This document shows positions 46,346 to 55,719 of a DNA stretch of 64,000 nucleotides, piece by piece. Below the pieces are notes generated by a model, which did no database searches, was not told where the DNA came from, and saw only the letters and a list, made by a program, of their open reading frames with translations. Positions within the stretch are counted from its first letter, which is position 1, and each line of letters opens with the position of its first letter. The stretch covers positions 1 to 64,000 of the forward strand of contig CAPIEU010000007.1 of assembly GCA_948630815.1 (NCBI GenBank), in the 5' to 3' direction. A program made the translations under genes and the position numbers. This DNA is from an uncultured Clostridia bacterium. Lineage in GTDB: Bacteria > Bacillota > Clostridia > TANB77 > CAG-508.

Positions 46346-47167
46346 TTATTTCAATGTAAAATTATTTATAATGTTTGTTAATTTTTCTATCACATCTACA
46401 TTAAGATATAATAATGCAAGTCCATATAATAAAACTACTACCATTATACCTACCCAAGCTCCAACTATAACTTCTGATTTTGTTCTTTTTCCGTTTTCAT
46501 ATCTATTTATTCCTATTATTAGTGCTAAAACTAATGATAATGTAAATATAACGACATTTCTAGTAGTCAACCATATAATAGTTAATCCTGCAAATGCAAC
46601 TGCAGTTTGTCCACTTGGCATAAAATTTTCTTTTATAAATTTATGATTATTTTTTGTAGCTGCTGCTTTTAATGTAACAATTACTATTACTGTTAAAACT
46701 ATTGCTACAAATGCTAAATGTATAGGTGAATTTGCAATTTCATCTACGAGTTTTAGTCCTATAGTGCTTATCTTTTCGAAGAATAAAAAATATGCAACAA
46801 TTAATGCGTTAATTGCCGTTAGCACAACTGCTCCTGCTCCTACATCTTTTGCTATTTTTGCTTTTGGATGATATAAATCTGTATACAAATCAACTACTGT
46901 TTCTATTGCTGTATTTATCATTTCTGCAACTATAATTAACACTACTGTAAACATTAAACATAAAAATTCTGCTTTACTTAAATCAAAAAATAAACTTATT
47001 AGCATAACTGCTACTGCTATTATTAGTTGTTTTTTTATATTGCTTTGTGTTGTTATTGCATAAATTATTCCATTTAACGCATTTTGCAAAGCATCAAAGA
47101 AGTTTCCGTTTTTCATTTTATGTACTTCTTTTATCTCATTTTCTATATTATTGTCTTCATTCTTCAT
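46346..47167 (-). CDS. fused diacylglycerol/undecaprenol kinase (DgkA) and PAP2 phosphatase
   Basis: A 273-residue membrane protein with two domains. Residues about 15-130 are DgkA-like: ALNGIIYAITTQSNIKKQLIIA, the AEMINTAIETVVDLYTDLYHPKAKIAKDVGAGAVV signature, three helices. Residues about 140-270 are a PAP2-like module with MPSGQTAVAFAGLT and INRYENGKRTKSEVIVGAW, although the usual PSGH becomes PSGQ and the catalytic His is less clear. The protein would recycle undecaprenyl phosphate or diacylglycerol. Start chosen at the ATG after AGGTGA. It follows ybeY. Confidence 0.88.
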   Translation of the reverse strand: MKNEDNNIENEIKEVHKMKNGNFFDALQNALNGIIYAITTQSNIKKQLIIAVAVMLISLFFDLSKAEFLCLMFTVVLIIVAEMINTAIETVVDLYTDLYHPKAKIAKDVGAGAVVLTAINALIVAYFLFFEKISTIGLKLVDEIANSPIHLAFVAIVLTVIVIVTLKAAATKNNHKFIKENFMPSGQTAVAFAGLTIIWLTTRNVVIFTLSLVLALIIGINRYENGKRTKSEVIVGAWVGIMVVVLLYGLALLYLNVDVIEKLTNIINNFTLK

Positions 47168-47223
47168 TATTTTCACCTATTATTCTTAATATTTATCATC
47201 ACTTTTTACTATATGTATTGTTT

Positions 47224-47706
47224 TTATTCTCTTGTTATATTAAGTTTTTTTAAAATTTTTTCTTCTTTTAGTCTCATTATGGCTTTATCTTCTTCTTCAA
47301 TATGGTCATACCCCATTAAATGATAAAAACCATGCACTAACATATATGCAAGTTCTCTTTCAAAACTATGTCCATATTCTATTGCTTGTTCTCTTACCTT
47401 TTCTAGTGATATTACTACATCTCCTAGCACATCATCTACATCATATTCATGTGTATCTATTATGGCTTGTATCTCGTCTTGTTCAAACATAGGAAATGAT
47501 AACACATCTGTTTCTTTGTCAATATTTCTATATTCTTTATTAATTCTTTTTATATTGTTAGGTGTCGTTAATGTGATACTTATATACATATGTGTATTTA
47601 ATAAATTCTCTTCTATAAAACATTCATTTAAAACTTTATTTATTATTTCTTCATAATCTTCTTTTTTTTCTATGTCTAAATATTCTATTTGTGCAATTTG
47701 TTTCAA
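47224..47706 (-). CDS. ybeY: endoribonuclease YbeY
   Basis: A 160-residue single-strand endoribonuclease for 16S rRNA maturation and ribosome quality control. The zinc site HGFYHLMGYDHIEEEDKAIM (H-x3-H-x5-H) and the RxxNxxYRNIDKETDVLSFP motif are both present. Normal length. Leads the block ybeY - dgkA - DUF3048 - era, typical of Firmicutes. Confidence 0.95.
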   Translation of the reverse strand: MKQIAQIEYLDIEKKEDYEEIINKVLNECFIEENLLNTHMYISITLTTPNNIKRINKEYRNIDKETDVLSFPMFEQDEIQAIIDTHEYDVDDVLGDVVISLEKVREQAIEYGHSFERELAYMLVHGFYHLMGYDHIEEEDKAIMRLKEEKILKKLNITRE

Positions 47707-47751
47707 ATTTTATTAACCTCTCTTGTTTTCAGTTTATTAAAATATTCACAA

Positions 47752-47818
47752 GGGTTGCATATCATGACCCCTACTTCTTCTATATTTTTGTATGTAGGGG
47801 TCGCATTGTGTGCGACCC
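47752..47818. repeat. REP-like CCCCTAC palindromes
   Basis: GGGTTGCATATCATGACCCC followed by TAC, then 19 bases later GTAGGGGTCGCATTGTGTGC and GACCC: two hairpins in inverted orientation. They resemble the element inside mcsA and the one at 50677. Confidence 0.65.
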
Positions 47819-47839
47819 AAAATCATTTTAATTATATCC

Positions 47840-49054
47840 TTATGCAACATCTTTCTTTTTTGTATATTTTTCTTTAATTGTTTTACAAGAATTTTTGATA
47901 TTTTTCATTACACCAAGAGCTACTAATTCTTGTTTATAAAATTTTATTATTTCAGCATTTTTTTCAGCATTTTTGTTTACTTCTTTTAAATCGTTCTTTA
48001 TAAATAGTATTTCTTTCTTCTTTTCATATTGTTCTGGTTCTTTATTTTTAAGTTCTTCAATATTTTTATAATCTCCCCAGAATTTCTTGTATGCTTCTCT
48101 TTGTTGTGGTTTATCCCAATATATTTTTGTTGATAATAATTTAATATTATAATCTTCTATTAACTCAATTAACATTTGAAGTGCACTATTCTTATTTTTA
48201 TTTGTTTTTGCATCTACAATTAAATTTCTTGTATCTTTTAGAAGTTTATTATAACATTGTTCTGCTACAATTAGTGGTAAGCTATGTGTAAATAGTTTTC
48301 TACTAATTCCTAGTAAAACTAACTTTTTCTCTATTATATCTTTTTCATTTAATTTTCCTGCTAAAAATGTATTAAATTTATCGTATTCTTCTACAATTTC
48401 TTTATAAATAGCTTCGTAATCTGTTTCCATTTTTATAGGTAATATTTCTACAATGTATTCTTCAAGGGTTTCAAATATGTTTTCATAAATTTTATTTTTT
48501 CCTTCTTCTCCTCTTGTATTATCTGCAAGCTGTATAGAATAATTTTTTAATATTCCTTTATATAGACTTTCCATTTTATTTGCATAAAACTTTTTATATC
48601 TATCAATTGCTTTTTCTTTATTTGAAGCAATTAATGTTTGATAATCAAGTTCAAGTAAATATTTTTGTTTTCTATATTTATATTCTACATATTGTGTTTC
48701 TTTTAAATGAATAACATTGTAGTACTCACTTAAAGCGTTTTTTTCAAATGCTGTAGCTGTATCATTTTTTACTTTTTTATAAATTGAATCCATAACATAT
48801 TTATCAATTGCTTCTAAGTATAATGCGTACATATCTTCATATTTTTTTAATAAAATTTCTTTCTTATTTGTTTCATCATCATTAGTTTCATCTATGTAAT
48901 TTTCGAATGCTTTTAATATGTTATTTCTTTTTGTAAGTATTAATAAGCCATTAATTCCCACCTTAGTTGGAATTAATAGTTTTGTAATTGAATTTGTTAA
49001 CTTTCCAATGAAAGTTGTGTTTGTTTCTAGTACTCTTAAACTTCTTTCTGCCAC
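47840..49054 (-). CDS. 404-aa helical protein of unknown function
   Basis: A long, soluble, Lys/Glu/Asn-rich protein that is mostly alpha-helical (e.g. SNKEKAIDRYKKFYANKMESLYKGILKNY), probably with coiled coils, and no membrane segment or catalytic motif that I recognise. Residues 10-45 (FIGKLTNSITKLLIPTKVGING) are the most hydrophobic stretch and could touch the membrane. It lies 14 bases downstream of yqfD on the same strand, so a link to sporulation is possible but unproven. Confidence 0.65.
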   Translation of the reverse strand: MAERSLRVLETNTTFIGKLTNSITKLLIPTKVGINGLLILTKRNNILKAFENYIDETNDDETNKKEILLKKYEDMYALYLEAIDKYVMDSIYKKVKNDTATAFEKNALSEYYNVIHLKETQYVEYKYRKQKYLLELDYQTLIASNKEKAIDRYKKFYANKMESLYKGILKNYSIQLADNTRGEEGKNKIYENIFETLEEYIVEILPIKMETDYEAIYKEIVEEYDKFNTFLAGKLNEKDIIEKKLVLLGISRKLFTHSLPLIVAEQCYNKLLKDTRNLIVDAKTNKNKNSALQMLIELIEDYNIKLLSTKIYWDKPQQREAYKKFWGDYKNIEELKNKEPEQYEKKKEILFIKNDLKEVNKNAEKNAEIIKFYKQELVALGVMKNIKNSCKTIKEKYTKKKDVA

Positions 49055-49068
49055 TTTAAATCATCCTT

Positions 49069-50254
49069 TCAAAACACTATTTTTTCGTTTGTTCCTATAT
49101 TTTCAATCACCTCATATATCAGTTCTACTGTGATACTTTCCTCTTCTTCTTTATAGTTTATTTGCGTATTTACAATATTTTCTACATCTGCTATTTCTTT
49201 TTTTAATTCTTCTTCTAATTTTTTTAGTAAAATTTCTTTTGCTTCATTATATGTATAATTAACTGTCTTTTTTTCTAGCTCTTTATATGTAGTTTTACAA
49301 ATTTCTATAGGGAAATAAAAGTTTGAAAATATTTTTAATTTTTTGCTCTCATTTATTGTATCATAATTTTCAAAATTTGGAATACTTTTAGGAAAATTTA
49401 TTTTAAAATTATTTATATTTATTCCGTAAGATTTTTTTACATTTCCTGTTTCTTCTTGTATTTCTTGAGTTAAAGTCATTTTTTCTTTTTTACTATGCCA
49501 AACTCTAGCTTGAATGTCTGCTTTTGCATGTACATATCTTGTTCCTGTATATTTTCCTTCAATCCAACCTCCTACAATAATATTTCCATTCTTTATAACA
49601 TCTCCAACTTTTACTAGGGCTGTACCGTTTTGAACGTTTATTTTTGTTATTACTCCATCACTTTTTGTAATAATATTGCAATATTCATTTTCATCTATTA
49701 TTTCTGGTTTTTTATCTGCTTCTACTATTTCTATTATTACATTCGTTCCTTGAATATGTATTCCGTACCCATGCAATATCATCTCTTTTTAAACGAAGAT
49801 TGTTAATAATACTTTTGGTATCTATTTTTTGTTTTAACATTCCTAGTTTTAAGCCACCATTACCAACTTCTTCCATAATTTCTTCTATAGGAATTGTATT
49901 ATTTCCTGTAATCTCTATATTCCAAACAAAGTTTGACATTCCAAATATGAATACTACTACTATAATTAAAGATGCAAAAAATAGCTTCCTTTTCTTATAT
50001 CTATGTAAAATAAATGGTAGTCCTTTTTTCTTTTCTATTTTTACTCTACATTTTGTAATTTTTGCTATTTCTTTTATCTTTTTAAATTCTCTCATTCCAA
50101 TATTTGCATATAAAAAACTAGATTTCTTTCTTTTTAAATTCCACAAAAGTATTCTTTTACTTATACATATATTTATAAATCTTTCTATAAAATATCCTTC
50201 TACACTTATATTTACATATCCTAATATATAGTAAATTAATATTTTAAAAAACAT
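49069..50254 (-). CDS. yqfD: sporulation protein YqfD, read through a CGG +1 shift
   Basis: Skipping the C of CGG at 49763-49765 joins 163 and 231 residues into a 394-residue protein (family about 398) as RDDIAWVGIHIQGTNVIIEIVEA, the W-[IV]-G-[VI]-x3-GT motif of YqfD/SpoIV. One membrane helix lies at about residues 90-110 (LFFASLIIVVVFIFG). The C-terminal part (GVITKINVQNGTALVKVGDVIKNGNIIVGGWIEGKYTGTRYVHAKADIQARVWH) is characteristic. YqfD is made in the mother cell and required for spore formation. yqfC lies 14 bases upstream. Confidence 0.93.
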
Positions 50255-50268
50255 ATTTATTTTTCTCC

Positions 50269-50571
50269 TTACTCTTCATCTGTTATACTCTCAAAATCGA
50301 TACTATCGATAGTTCCTGTAACCATTATGTCGTCACCTGTCATTTCTTTTAGTCTTAAATTAAATCCATTTATATTTATTGCACCTATATATGTATTTAT
50401 TTTTACATAGTAGTCTTCATATTCTAATATAGATTTGTAATTTTCAATAAGTAATTCATTAAACCCAACTATTGTAAGTTTTGGTTTATTTGAAACTACT
50501 TCTTCAGGTAATTCTAATAATCTATTTATTTTGTTTACTCTTTTTCGATTGTTATTTCTATGTTTGTTCAT
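50269..50571 (-). CDS. yqfC: YabP/YqfC family sporulation protein
   Basis: A 100-residue protein with the YabP/YqfC pattern: LLELPEEVVSNKPKLTIVGFNELLIENYKSILEYEDYYVKINTYIGAININGFNL then VTGTIDSIDFE. It is a small mother-cell protein and is nearly always found with yqfD, as here. Confidence 0.92.
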   Translation of the reverse strand: MNKHRNNNRKRVNKINRLLELPEEVVSNKPKLTIVGFNELLIENYKSILEYEDYYVKINTYIGAININGFNLRLKEMTGDDIMVTGTIDSIDFESITDEE

Positions 50572-50676
50572 TGTGCCTCCTTTAAAGTAGATGTTTTTTG
50601 ATAGGGGCTATTTTAATTGCCCATTCTTTAGAAAAATTGCTTAAATAAATATTTTTAATATGCTTTTGTGCTTTTT

Positions 50677-50741
50677 GGGCGATCATGATCGCCCATACAC
50701 CTCTTTATTTTTAGGCTACTACATCTTAAGTTTACAGTATT
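50677..50741. repeat. perfect REP-like palindrome plus dispersed repeat (copy 2)
   Basis: GGGCGATCATGATCGCCC (50677-50694) is a perfect 18-bp palindrome. It is followed by the CTTTATTTTTAGGCTACT-type repeat (50693-50741) that also occurs at 35276-35323. It lies downstream of the pdaA 3' half. Confidence 0.65.
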
Positions 50742-50753
50742 GGTATGTTTTTC

Positions 50754-51143
50754 TTATCTTACAAATTTGTCTAAACTTCTAAATTCATATCCCATATTTT
50801 TTATTTCTTTTATACATTCATCTAACACATTTGTATTATCTTTAGAATTTCCGTGTAATAAAATAACTGCTCCTGGGTGTACATTATCTAGTATTTTCTT
50901 TTTTGCATAGCTTTCTCTTCCTTGTTTATTTTCATCCCAATCGTCATATGCAAAGCTCCACATTACTGTTGTATATCCAAGTCCATTTGTTAAATTTAAT
51001 GTTCTTTCGCTAAATTCTCCTTTTGGTGGTCTTATATATTTCATTTCATAACCAAATTTTTGGTACATTTTTGTATGTAAATCCATTACTTCTGTTTTTA
51101 CCAATTCATCTGCTAAATCTGGCATACTTTTATGGTTTACTGT
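50754..51143 (-). CDS. pdaA: PdaA polysaccharide deacetylase, 3' half (gene split by a 4.6-kb element)
   Basis: C-terminal 129 residues of a NodB-fold deacetylase: TVNHKSMPDLADELVKTEVMDLH, YIRPPKGEFSERTL (motif 3), MWSFAYDDWD (motif 4) and ILLHGNSKDN (motif 5). PdaA makes muramic delta-lactam in the spore cortex peptidoglycan, which germination enzymes need. The 5' half lies at 55735-56164. Joining the halves at their shared CAT(A) restores VGNHTVNH in frame, giving a 272-residue protein (Bacillus PdaA 263). Alone this half has no start: the open frame upstream is element sequence. Confidence 0.92.
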   Translation of the reverse strand, partial: TVNHKSMPDLADELVKTEVMDLHTKMYQKFGYEMKYIRPPKGEFSERTLNLTNGLGYTTVMWSFAYDDWDENKQGRESYAKKKILDNVHPGAVILLHGNSKDNTNVLDECIKEIKNMGYEFRSLDKFVR

Positions 51144-51193
51144 ATGTATTACAGAACTCTTAAGTCCAGTATTGAATAAATTTTTAGCTAAAT

Positions 51194-52805
51194 TCAAATT
51201 TTAGCTTCTTCCCCTATATATTTTGAAAATTTAAATGTGATATATATTCTTTTATCTTTATCAAATTCTACCTTTTCTATTAATTTTTGATACATTTCTT
51301 TTGTTATATTATCTAATTCTAGTACTTCTTTTACTTTTTGGCTTATTTTTCCTATATCAACATTTTCTATTTTCTTATTTATTTGTTCTAATTCTAGTTT
51401 TGTTTCTTGTATTTGTTTTATTAATTCGTTTTTTTCAGTATTTTGCTTTTTATATAACATTTCAAAGTCTTCTATTGTTATTATCTTTTCTATTTTATCT
51501 TGATAAATTTCTTCTAATACTTTATTAACCCAATTTAGTTTTTCTTCTTGTTTTTTTAATCTTTGATTTAAGATCGTTTTTCTATTTTTTAAATCAATTT
51601 GAGAGTTTTTAAATATTTCTTTTAATTCTTGTTCTGAATATGAAATATTTTTTAATTCTACTTGTAAGTTTTCTTTTATTTTTTCTTCAATTAAATTTGC
51701 TTGTATCTGCTTGCAACTACAAAGACTTGTATAACTATTTCTTTTAGAACAAATAAAATAATCTGCTCTCCAAACTTTTCCCGACTTTCTTTTTTCTGTT
51801 CTACATCTTAGAGTCGCTATACTTCCACATTCCTTGCAAAAAACTAATCCTTTTAATGAATGATCATATTTTCGTAGTTTCGTTACATTTTTTTCTTTTA
51901 ATTTTTCTTGTGCTTTATTCCATAAATTTAAATCTATAATTGATTCATGCATATTTTCTACTACTATATGTTCTTCTTCTTTTGTCATTCTCACTTTTGC
52001 TATTTTGTGACTTACCTTCTGATATTTTCTTCCTACCACACTTCCTATATATACTTCATTTCTCAAAATTTTCCTAATTTGTGTTCTAAGCCATAAATAT
52101 TTTCCATTCGTGCTTTCTTTTTTCATATAGATTGGAATTTTTAAATATATCGCTGGTGCTAATATTTCTCTTTCATTTAATTCATCTGCTATTTTTGTAG
52201 GCGACATTCCTTTATTTACATACATATCAAATATTTCTTTTACAATACTTGCTGCATATTCATCTATTACTAAATGGTTCTTTATTTTATCATCTTTCTT
52301 ATATCCGTAAGGAGCTATTCCTCCTTGAAATTCTCCCTTTTCAATTTTTCTAAATTTTACACTTTTTATTTTGTTTGAAATATCTTGTGCATAATAGTCA
52401 TTAAAACTTAATTTAAAAGTTAAAAATTGTAATCCATCTGGACGAAGTGTATCTACATTATCACCGAATTGCTATATATCTTACTCTTTTATTTGGGAAA
52501 TATCTTTCTAAGTAATATCCTGTATCTATATGATCTCTTCCAAACCTTGATAAATCTTTTGTTATAATACAATCAACTTTTCCTTCCTCAATATCTTGTA
52601 GCATTTTTTGAAAACCTGGTCTATCAAAATTGGTCCCTGTAAAGCCATCATCTACATATTCTTGTACTATTTCTAAATCTTCATGTGTATTTATGTAATT
52701 ATCTATAATATCTCTTTGATTTTCTATACTTTCACTTTCCCTATCATCTCCATCATCTCTTGAAAGCCTCATATATTTGGCAACTTTATGTCCTTTACCT
52801 TGCAT
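51194..52805 (-). CDS. large serine recombinase, read through a CGG +1 shift
   Basis: Skipping the C of CGG at 52464-52466 joins 113 and 423 residues into a 536-residue recombinase as VRYIAIGDNVDTLRPDG, the conserved end of the resolvase domain. The catalytic serine is in KYMRLSRDD (about residue 14); the arginines are in TKDLSRFGRDH. Then follow the recombinase domain (GIAPYGYKKDD ... KILRNEVYIGSVVG), a zinc ribbon (CKECGS ... CSKRNSYTSLCSC) and a long coiled coil. Probably drives integration into, and possibly excision from, pdaA. Unshifted, only the catalytic domain's first 113 residues are made. Confidence 0.94.
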
Positions 52806-52908
52806 ATTTTTCTCCTATATAATTTATTAAAATATCATTCAAAATATCTTTTAATCTTTCTTTTCCATACTCTATTATTATACTTGTGTTTTTTTCTTGA
52901 TTGTCCAT
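52795..52908 (-). CDS. 37-aa protein overlapping the recombinase start
   Basis: AGGAGG lies seven bases before an ATG opening MDNQEKNTSIIIEYGKERLK and a short remainder (DILNDILINYIGEKYAR). It ends 11 bases inside the recombinase gene, so translation is coupled; a second GGAG within its end serves the recombinase. Similar tiny proteins often precede serine recombinases in Clostridia. Function unknown; possibly a recombination directionality factor, which is a guess. Confidence 0.6.
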   Translation of the reverse strand: MDNQEKNTSIIIEYGKERLKDILNDILINYIGEKYAR

Positions 52909-53015
52909 CTTTTCCTCCTCATAATCTTTTATTTAATACTATGAAGAAGAAATAATAATATAACAAAAAAACTAAAGTTTTCACTAACTGAAATCTTTAG
53001 CTTTTCATTTTTTTA

Positions 53016-54698
53016 TTATTCTAGTTCTATTTTAGGTAATTTACTTATAGAATCCTTGGTAATATTATTATTTAATATTTTAAAGTATTTATCAATATAT
53101 TGCTGTGGACGAATGGATTTGAAAAAATTAGCATTGGTATATTGATTTTGCTTTAAGTATTTTTCAGATTCAACCACTTTTTTCATCAGTTCAAATGCTA
53201 TATTATAATAATCTTCAAACAATCTATTATCAACTTCTAATATATCTTTAATTTCTCCTAATATATAAACAATAAAATAGGTAGCATATAATACAAATGA
53301 ATTTTCTTCATATTGATTATTATCTTTTATAATTTCCTTTTTTATTTGATCTTTTCTAGTTTCAACTCTACTATAAATTTCAAATGCTTTCAAAACTTTC
53401 TGAGCAGTAATATCTTCATTAAAAATAACTTCAAACTTATCTCCAAAAACTTTTGTCTTGTTATTTTTAGCTTCGTTAGGGCTTTTATAATAAAATGCTA
53501 GCATTGCTTGTCCAGCTTTTTCTGAATCAATTCTTTTTTCTTTTGCTTTATCTTCATATTGATTTGTCTTTCTTTCATAGAAATATCCCAAATCTCTCAG
53601 TTCCCTTTCCAAGTTCTGTTGTATGTAATCTATAGATCTAATATCTCTTGATGTAACTGGATTTTGGCTGTTAGTAAATTCTGCAATGCGTGAACTATAT
53701 TGTGCATCTTTTAGTTCATATATTCTACATAGAATTTCTATATTTTTCAAACATTCTACATCTTTCTGTGCAACTTCAAATAATGCATGTAATGTTTGAG
53801 AACCATTTACAATTTGCATATTTTCAACAGTTATTGTCGGTTGTGATATTTTAGGAAATGAGAAACTTGTACAAGTAACAGTAATGCCATTATTATAATA
53901 AAAAAATTTACTGTTTTCTTCTTTAGATTCTGCTGTAGCAATAATTCCTCTATTGATTCTTGTTTTGTTCTTTTTATATAATCTAACATTATCATAAAAA
54001 ATATTTTCTATAATTGCTTTTTCCTTTATTATTTCATAATTCTCAAAATTCACATTATTTCTTATTTCTTCATCATCTACAATGGTTCTAATTAATTCAT
54101 CAGCACGGACATTTACAATTAAAGCTCTAATATCACCATCAGATTTTTCAAACAGTTCTTTTTCAGCCACCTTAAATTTGGCATTAATATTGGTAGGTCT
54201 ATCACAATTATTTATTTTCACATAATAATCAATATTATGTTGCAAAATTTTTATATCTGAATATTTTGACAAACTTTTTTGCAGCCTATCAAATTCATTT
54301 TTATCCATTCCATTTTCTAAATTTGAACAAATGTGAATGTAAAATTGTGGATACTCATTATCAAATAAGTCCCATATCTCTTTTGTCTTCTCTTTTAAAA
54401 TAGCATTGGCATTTTCTATCCATTCCTCGTTTCTGTTCATTAAGTTATCAATATATGTAACAATTTTTTCAATTTCACTTGAAGGGAAAGATTTTTTTGC
54501 ATGTTCAAATGTCGTTTCACATTTACAATTAAATAAATGCACTTTCATTCCATTGTTTTCAATATTGCTTTCAATACAAATTGCATCAATTCCTCTATCA
54601 TGCCCTCCATTTGAGCTATTTTTCACTAAAAATAAATTGTCTGTTATACAATCTATTATTTCTGTATCTTGCAAATCACACTCTGCACCTATAGCCAT
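53016..54698 (-). CDS. AIPR (abortive infection phage resistance) family protein
   Basis: A 560-residue protein with the AIPR core: FFYYNNGITVTCTSF, MQIVNGSQTLHALFEVA and RIAEFTNSQNPVTSRDI (about residues 260-350). The N-terminal part (GGHDRGIDAICIE ... LFNCKCETT) looks like a restriction-endonuclease-type nuclease fold (G-x-D ... K-C). AIPR proteins are linked to phage defence. The natural start may be the ATG at 54796 (MNIQDFSLIKTRL), but a tandem CTAGA repeat at 54753-54765 puts it out of frame; translation from the ATG at 54698 would lose about 34 residues. Confidence 0.85.
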   Translation of the reverse strand: MAIGAECDLQDTEIIDCITDNLFLVKNSSNGGHDRGIDAICIESNIENNGMKVHLFNCKCETTFEHAKKSFPSSEIEKIVTYIDNLMNRNEEWIENANAILKEKTKEIWDLFDNEYPQFYIHICSNLENGMDKNEFDRLQKSLSKYSDIKILQHNIDYYVKINNCDRPTNINAKFKVAEKELFEKSDGDIRALIVNVRADELIRTIVDDEEIRNNVNFENYEIIKEKAIIENIFYDNVRLYKKNKTRINRGIIATAESKEENSKFFYYNNGITVTCTSFSFPKISQPTITVENMQIVNGSQTLHALFEVAQKDVECLKNIEILCRIYELKDAQYSSRIAEFTNSQNPVTSRDIRSIDYIQQNLERELRDLGYFYERKTNQYEDKAKEKRIDSEKAGQAMLAFYYKSPNEAKNNKTKVFGDKFEVIFNEDITAQKVLKAFEIYSRVETRKDQIKKEIIKDNNQYEENSFVLYATYFIVYILGEIKDILEVDNRLFEDYYNIAFELMKKVVESEKYLKQNQYTNANFFKSIRPQQYIDKYFKILNNNITKDSISKLPKIELE

Positions 54699-54752
54699 TA
54701 TATAAAATGCGTCTAAAAGTTCTTGTAAATTTAGAGTTTCTTTTATTTTATT

Positions 54753-54765
54753 TAGTCTAGTCTAG
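54753..54765. repeat. 5-bp tandem repeat at the start of the AIPR gene
   Basis: CTAGACTAGACTA on the minus strand (two CTAGA units plus CTA). Removing one unit joins the upstream ATG at 54796 in frame with the AIPR gene. Confidence 0.6.
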
Positions 54766-54888
54766 TTTTTATTAATGAAAAGTCTTGTATATTCATTTAA
54801 TTCTCCTTACTATTTTGCTTATCTTAATATAATTTATATATTATTTAATTTGTTCTTATTTTTCATCTAATTTTTTAAAATTCATATT

Positions 54889-55221
54889 TTAATCTATTAT
54901 TTTATTTAATTGCCCTTCTAATTCATTGAGTTCAGTTGTTAAAAATTCCCAAACCATATTTAAATTAACACCATCATAATCGTGTACAATTCTATTTCTT
55001 AATGCTTTAATTCCTCTCCATTCTATATTTGAATATTCTTCTTGTAACTCATTACTTACTTTTCCTACAAGTTCTCCTATTTGACTCAAATTAAAAACAC
55101 AAGCATTTATTGTTTTTCTGTCATTTTTAAATTCTTCATGAGAATATCCTTCTATAAACAATTTAATCTCTTCAATATATTTTAAAGTCTTTGTTAAAAT
55201 TAGTTTATCTTTACTTTTCAT
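54889..55221 (-). CDS. hepT: HepT-like HEPN ribonuclease toxin
   Basis: A 110-residue DUF86/HEPN protein with the RNase motif RNRIVHDY (R-x4-6-H-x-Y form) at about residue 75 and helical layout (KTLKYIEEIKLFIEGYSHEEF, NLSQIGELVGKVSNEL). It overlaps the MntA gene by 11 bases. In HepT-MntA systems the nucleotidyltransferase AMPylates the toxin and silences it; such pairs act as addiction modules or phage defence. Cargo of the pdaA element. Confidence 0.88.
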   Translation of the reverse strand: MKSKDKLILTKTLKYIEEIKLFIEGYSHEEFKNDRKTINACVFNLSQIGELVGKVSNELQEEYSNIEWRGIKALRNRIVHDYDGVNLNMVWEFLTTELNELEGQLNKIID

Positions 55222-55519
55222 AAATAACTATACCTGTCCTTTCTATTTCTTTTTCTATTTTTGAATTTTTATCTATCTCTGTCTTTTCTATAACATCTAC
55301 ATCTTTGTCAAATTTTTGTTTTATCATATCTATGATAGCAAAATATTTAAGTCCTCTTATCTTGCCATTACTGTCTATTAAAATATCTATATCACTCAAT
55401 TCAGTAGGTCTATTTTTTGCATAAGATCCAAATAATATAGCTTTTTCTACTTCTGTATGCATTAAAACTTCTCTTAACATTTCTTTTATATCTTCTAATG
55501 TATAAACTTTTGTAGTCAT
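55211..55519 (-). CDS. mntA: MntA-like minimal nucleotidyltransferase antitoxin
   Basis: A 102-residue MNT protein: AILFGSYAKNRPTELSDIDILID holds the GS-x10-D-x-D catalytic signature at about residues 30-50. It pairs with the HEPN toxin directly downstream. GGAGGGGG precedes the ATG. It is the first gene of the element in transcription order; between it and the pdaA junction (55520-55734) is AT-rich sequence without a gene. Confidence 0.88.
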   Translation of the reverse strand: MTTKVYTLEDIKEMLREVLMHTEVEKAILFGSYAKNRPTELSDIDILIDSNGKIRGLKYFAIIDMIKQKFDKDVDVIEKTEIDKNSKIEKEIERTGIVIYEK

Positions 55520-55719
55520 AGTACCCCCTCCTTGATTATTAGTATATCATATATGTTCAAATTCTACCATAGGAAATATGAAAAAAACGAATTAAAAAAA
55601 TTTAGATTCGTTCTTTTTTATCTGCAAACTGATTATTTATCTATATAATTTATCATAATGCATTTTTACTTAATTACAATAGATTTTCAAATATTTTATA
55701 ATTTTAAAAATAGGGTCAT

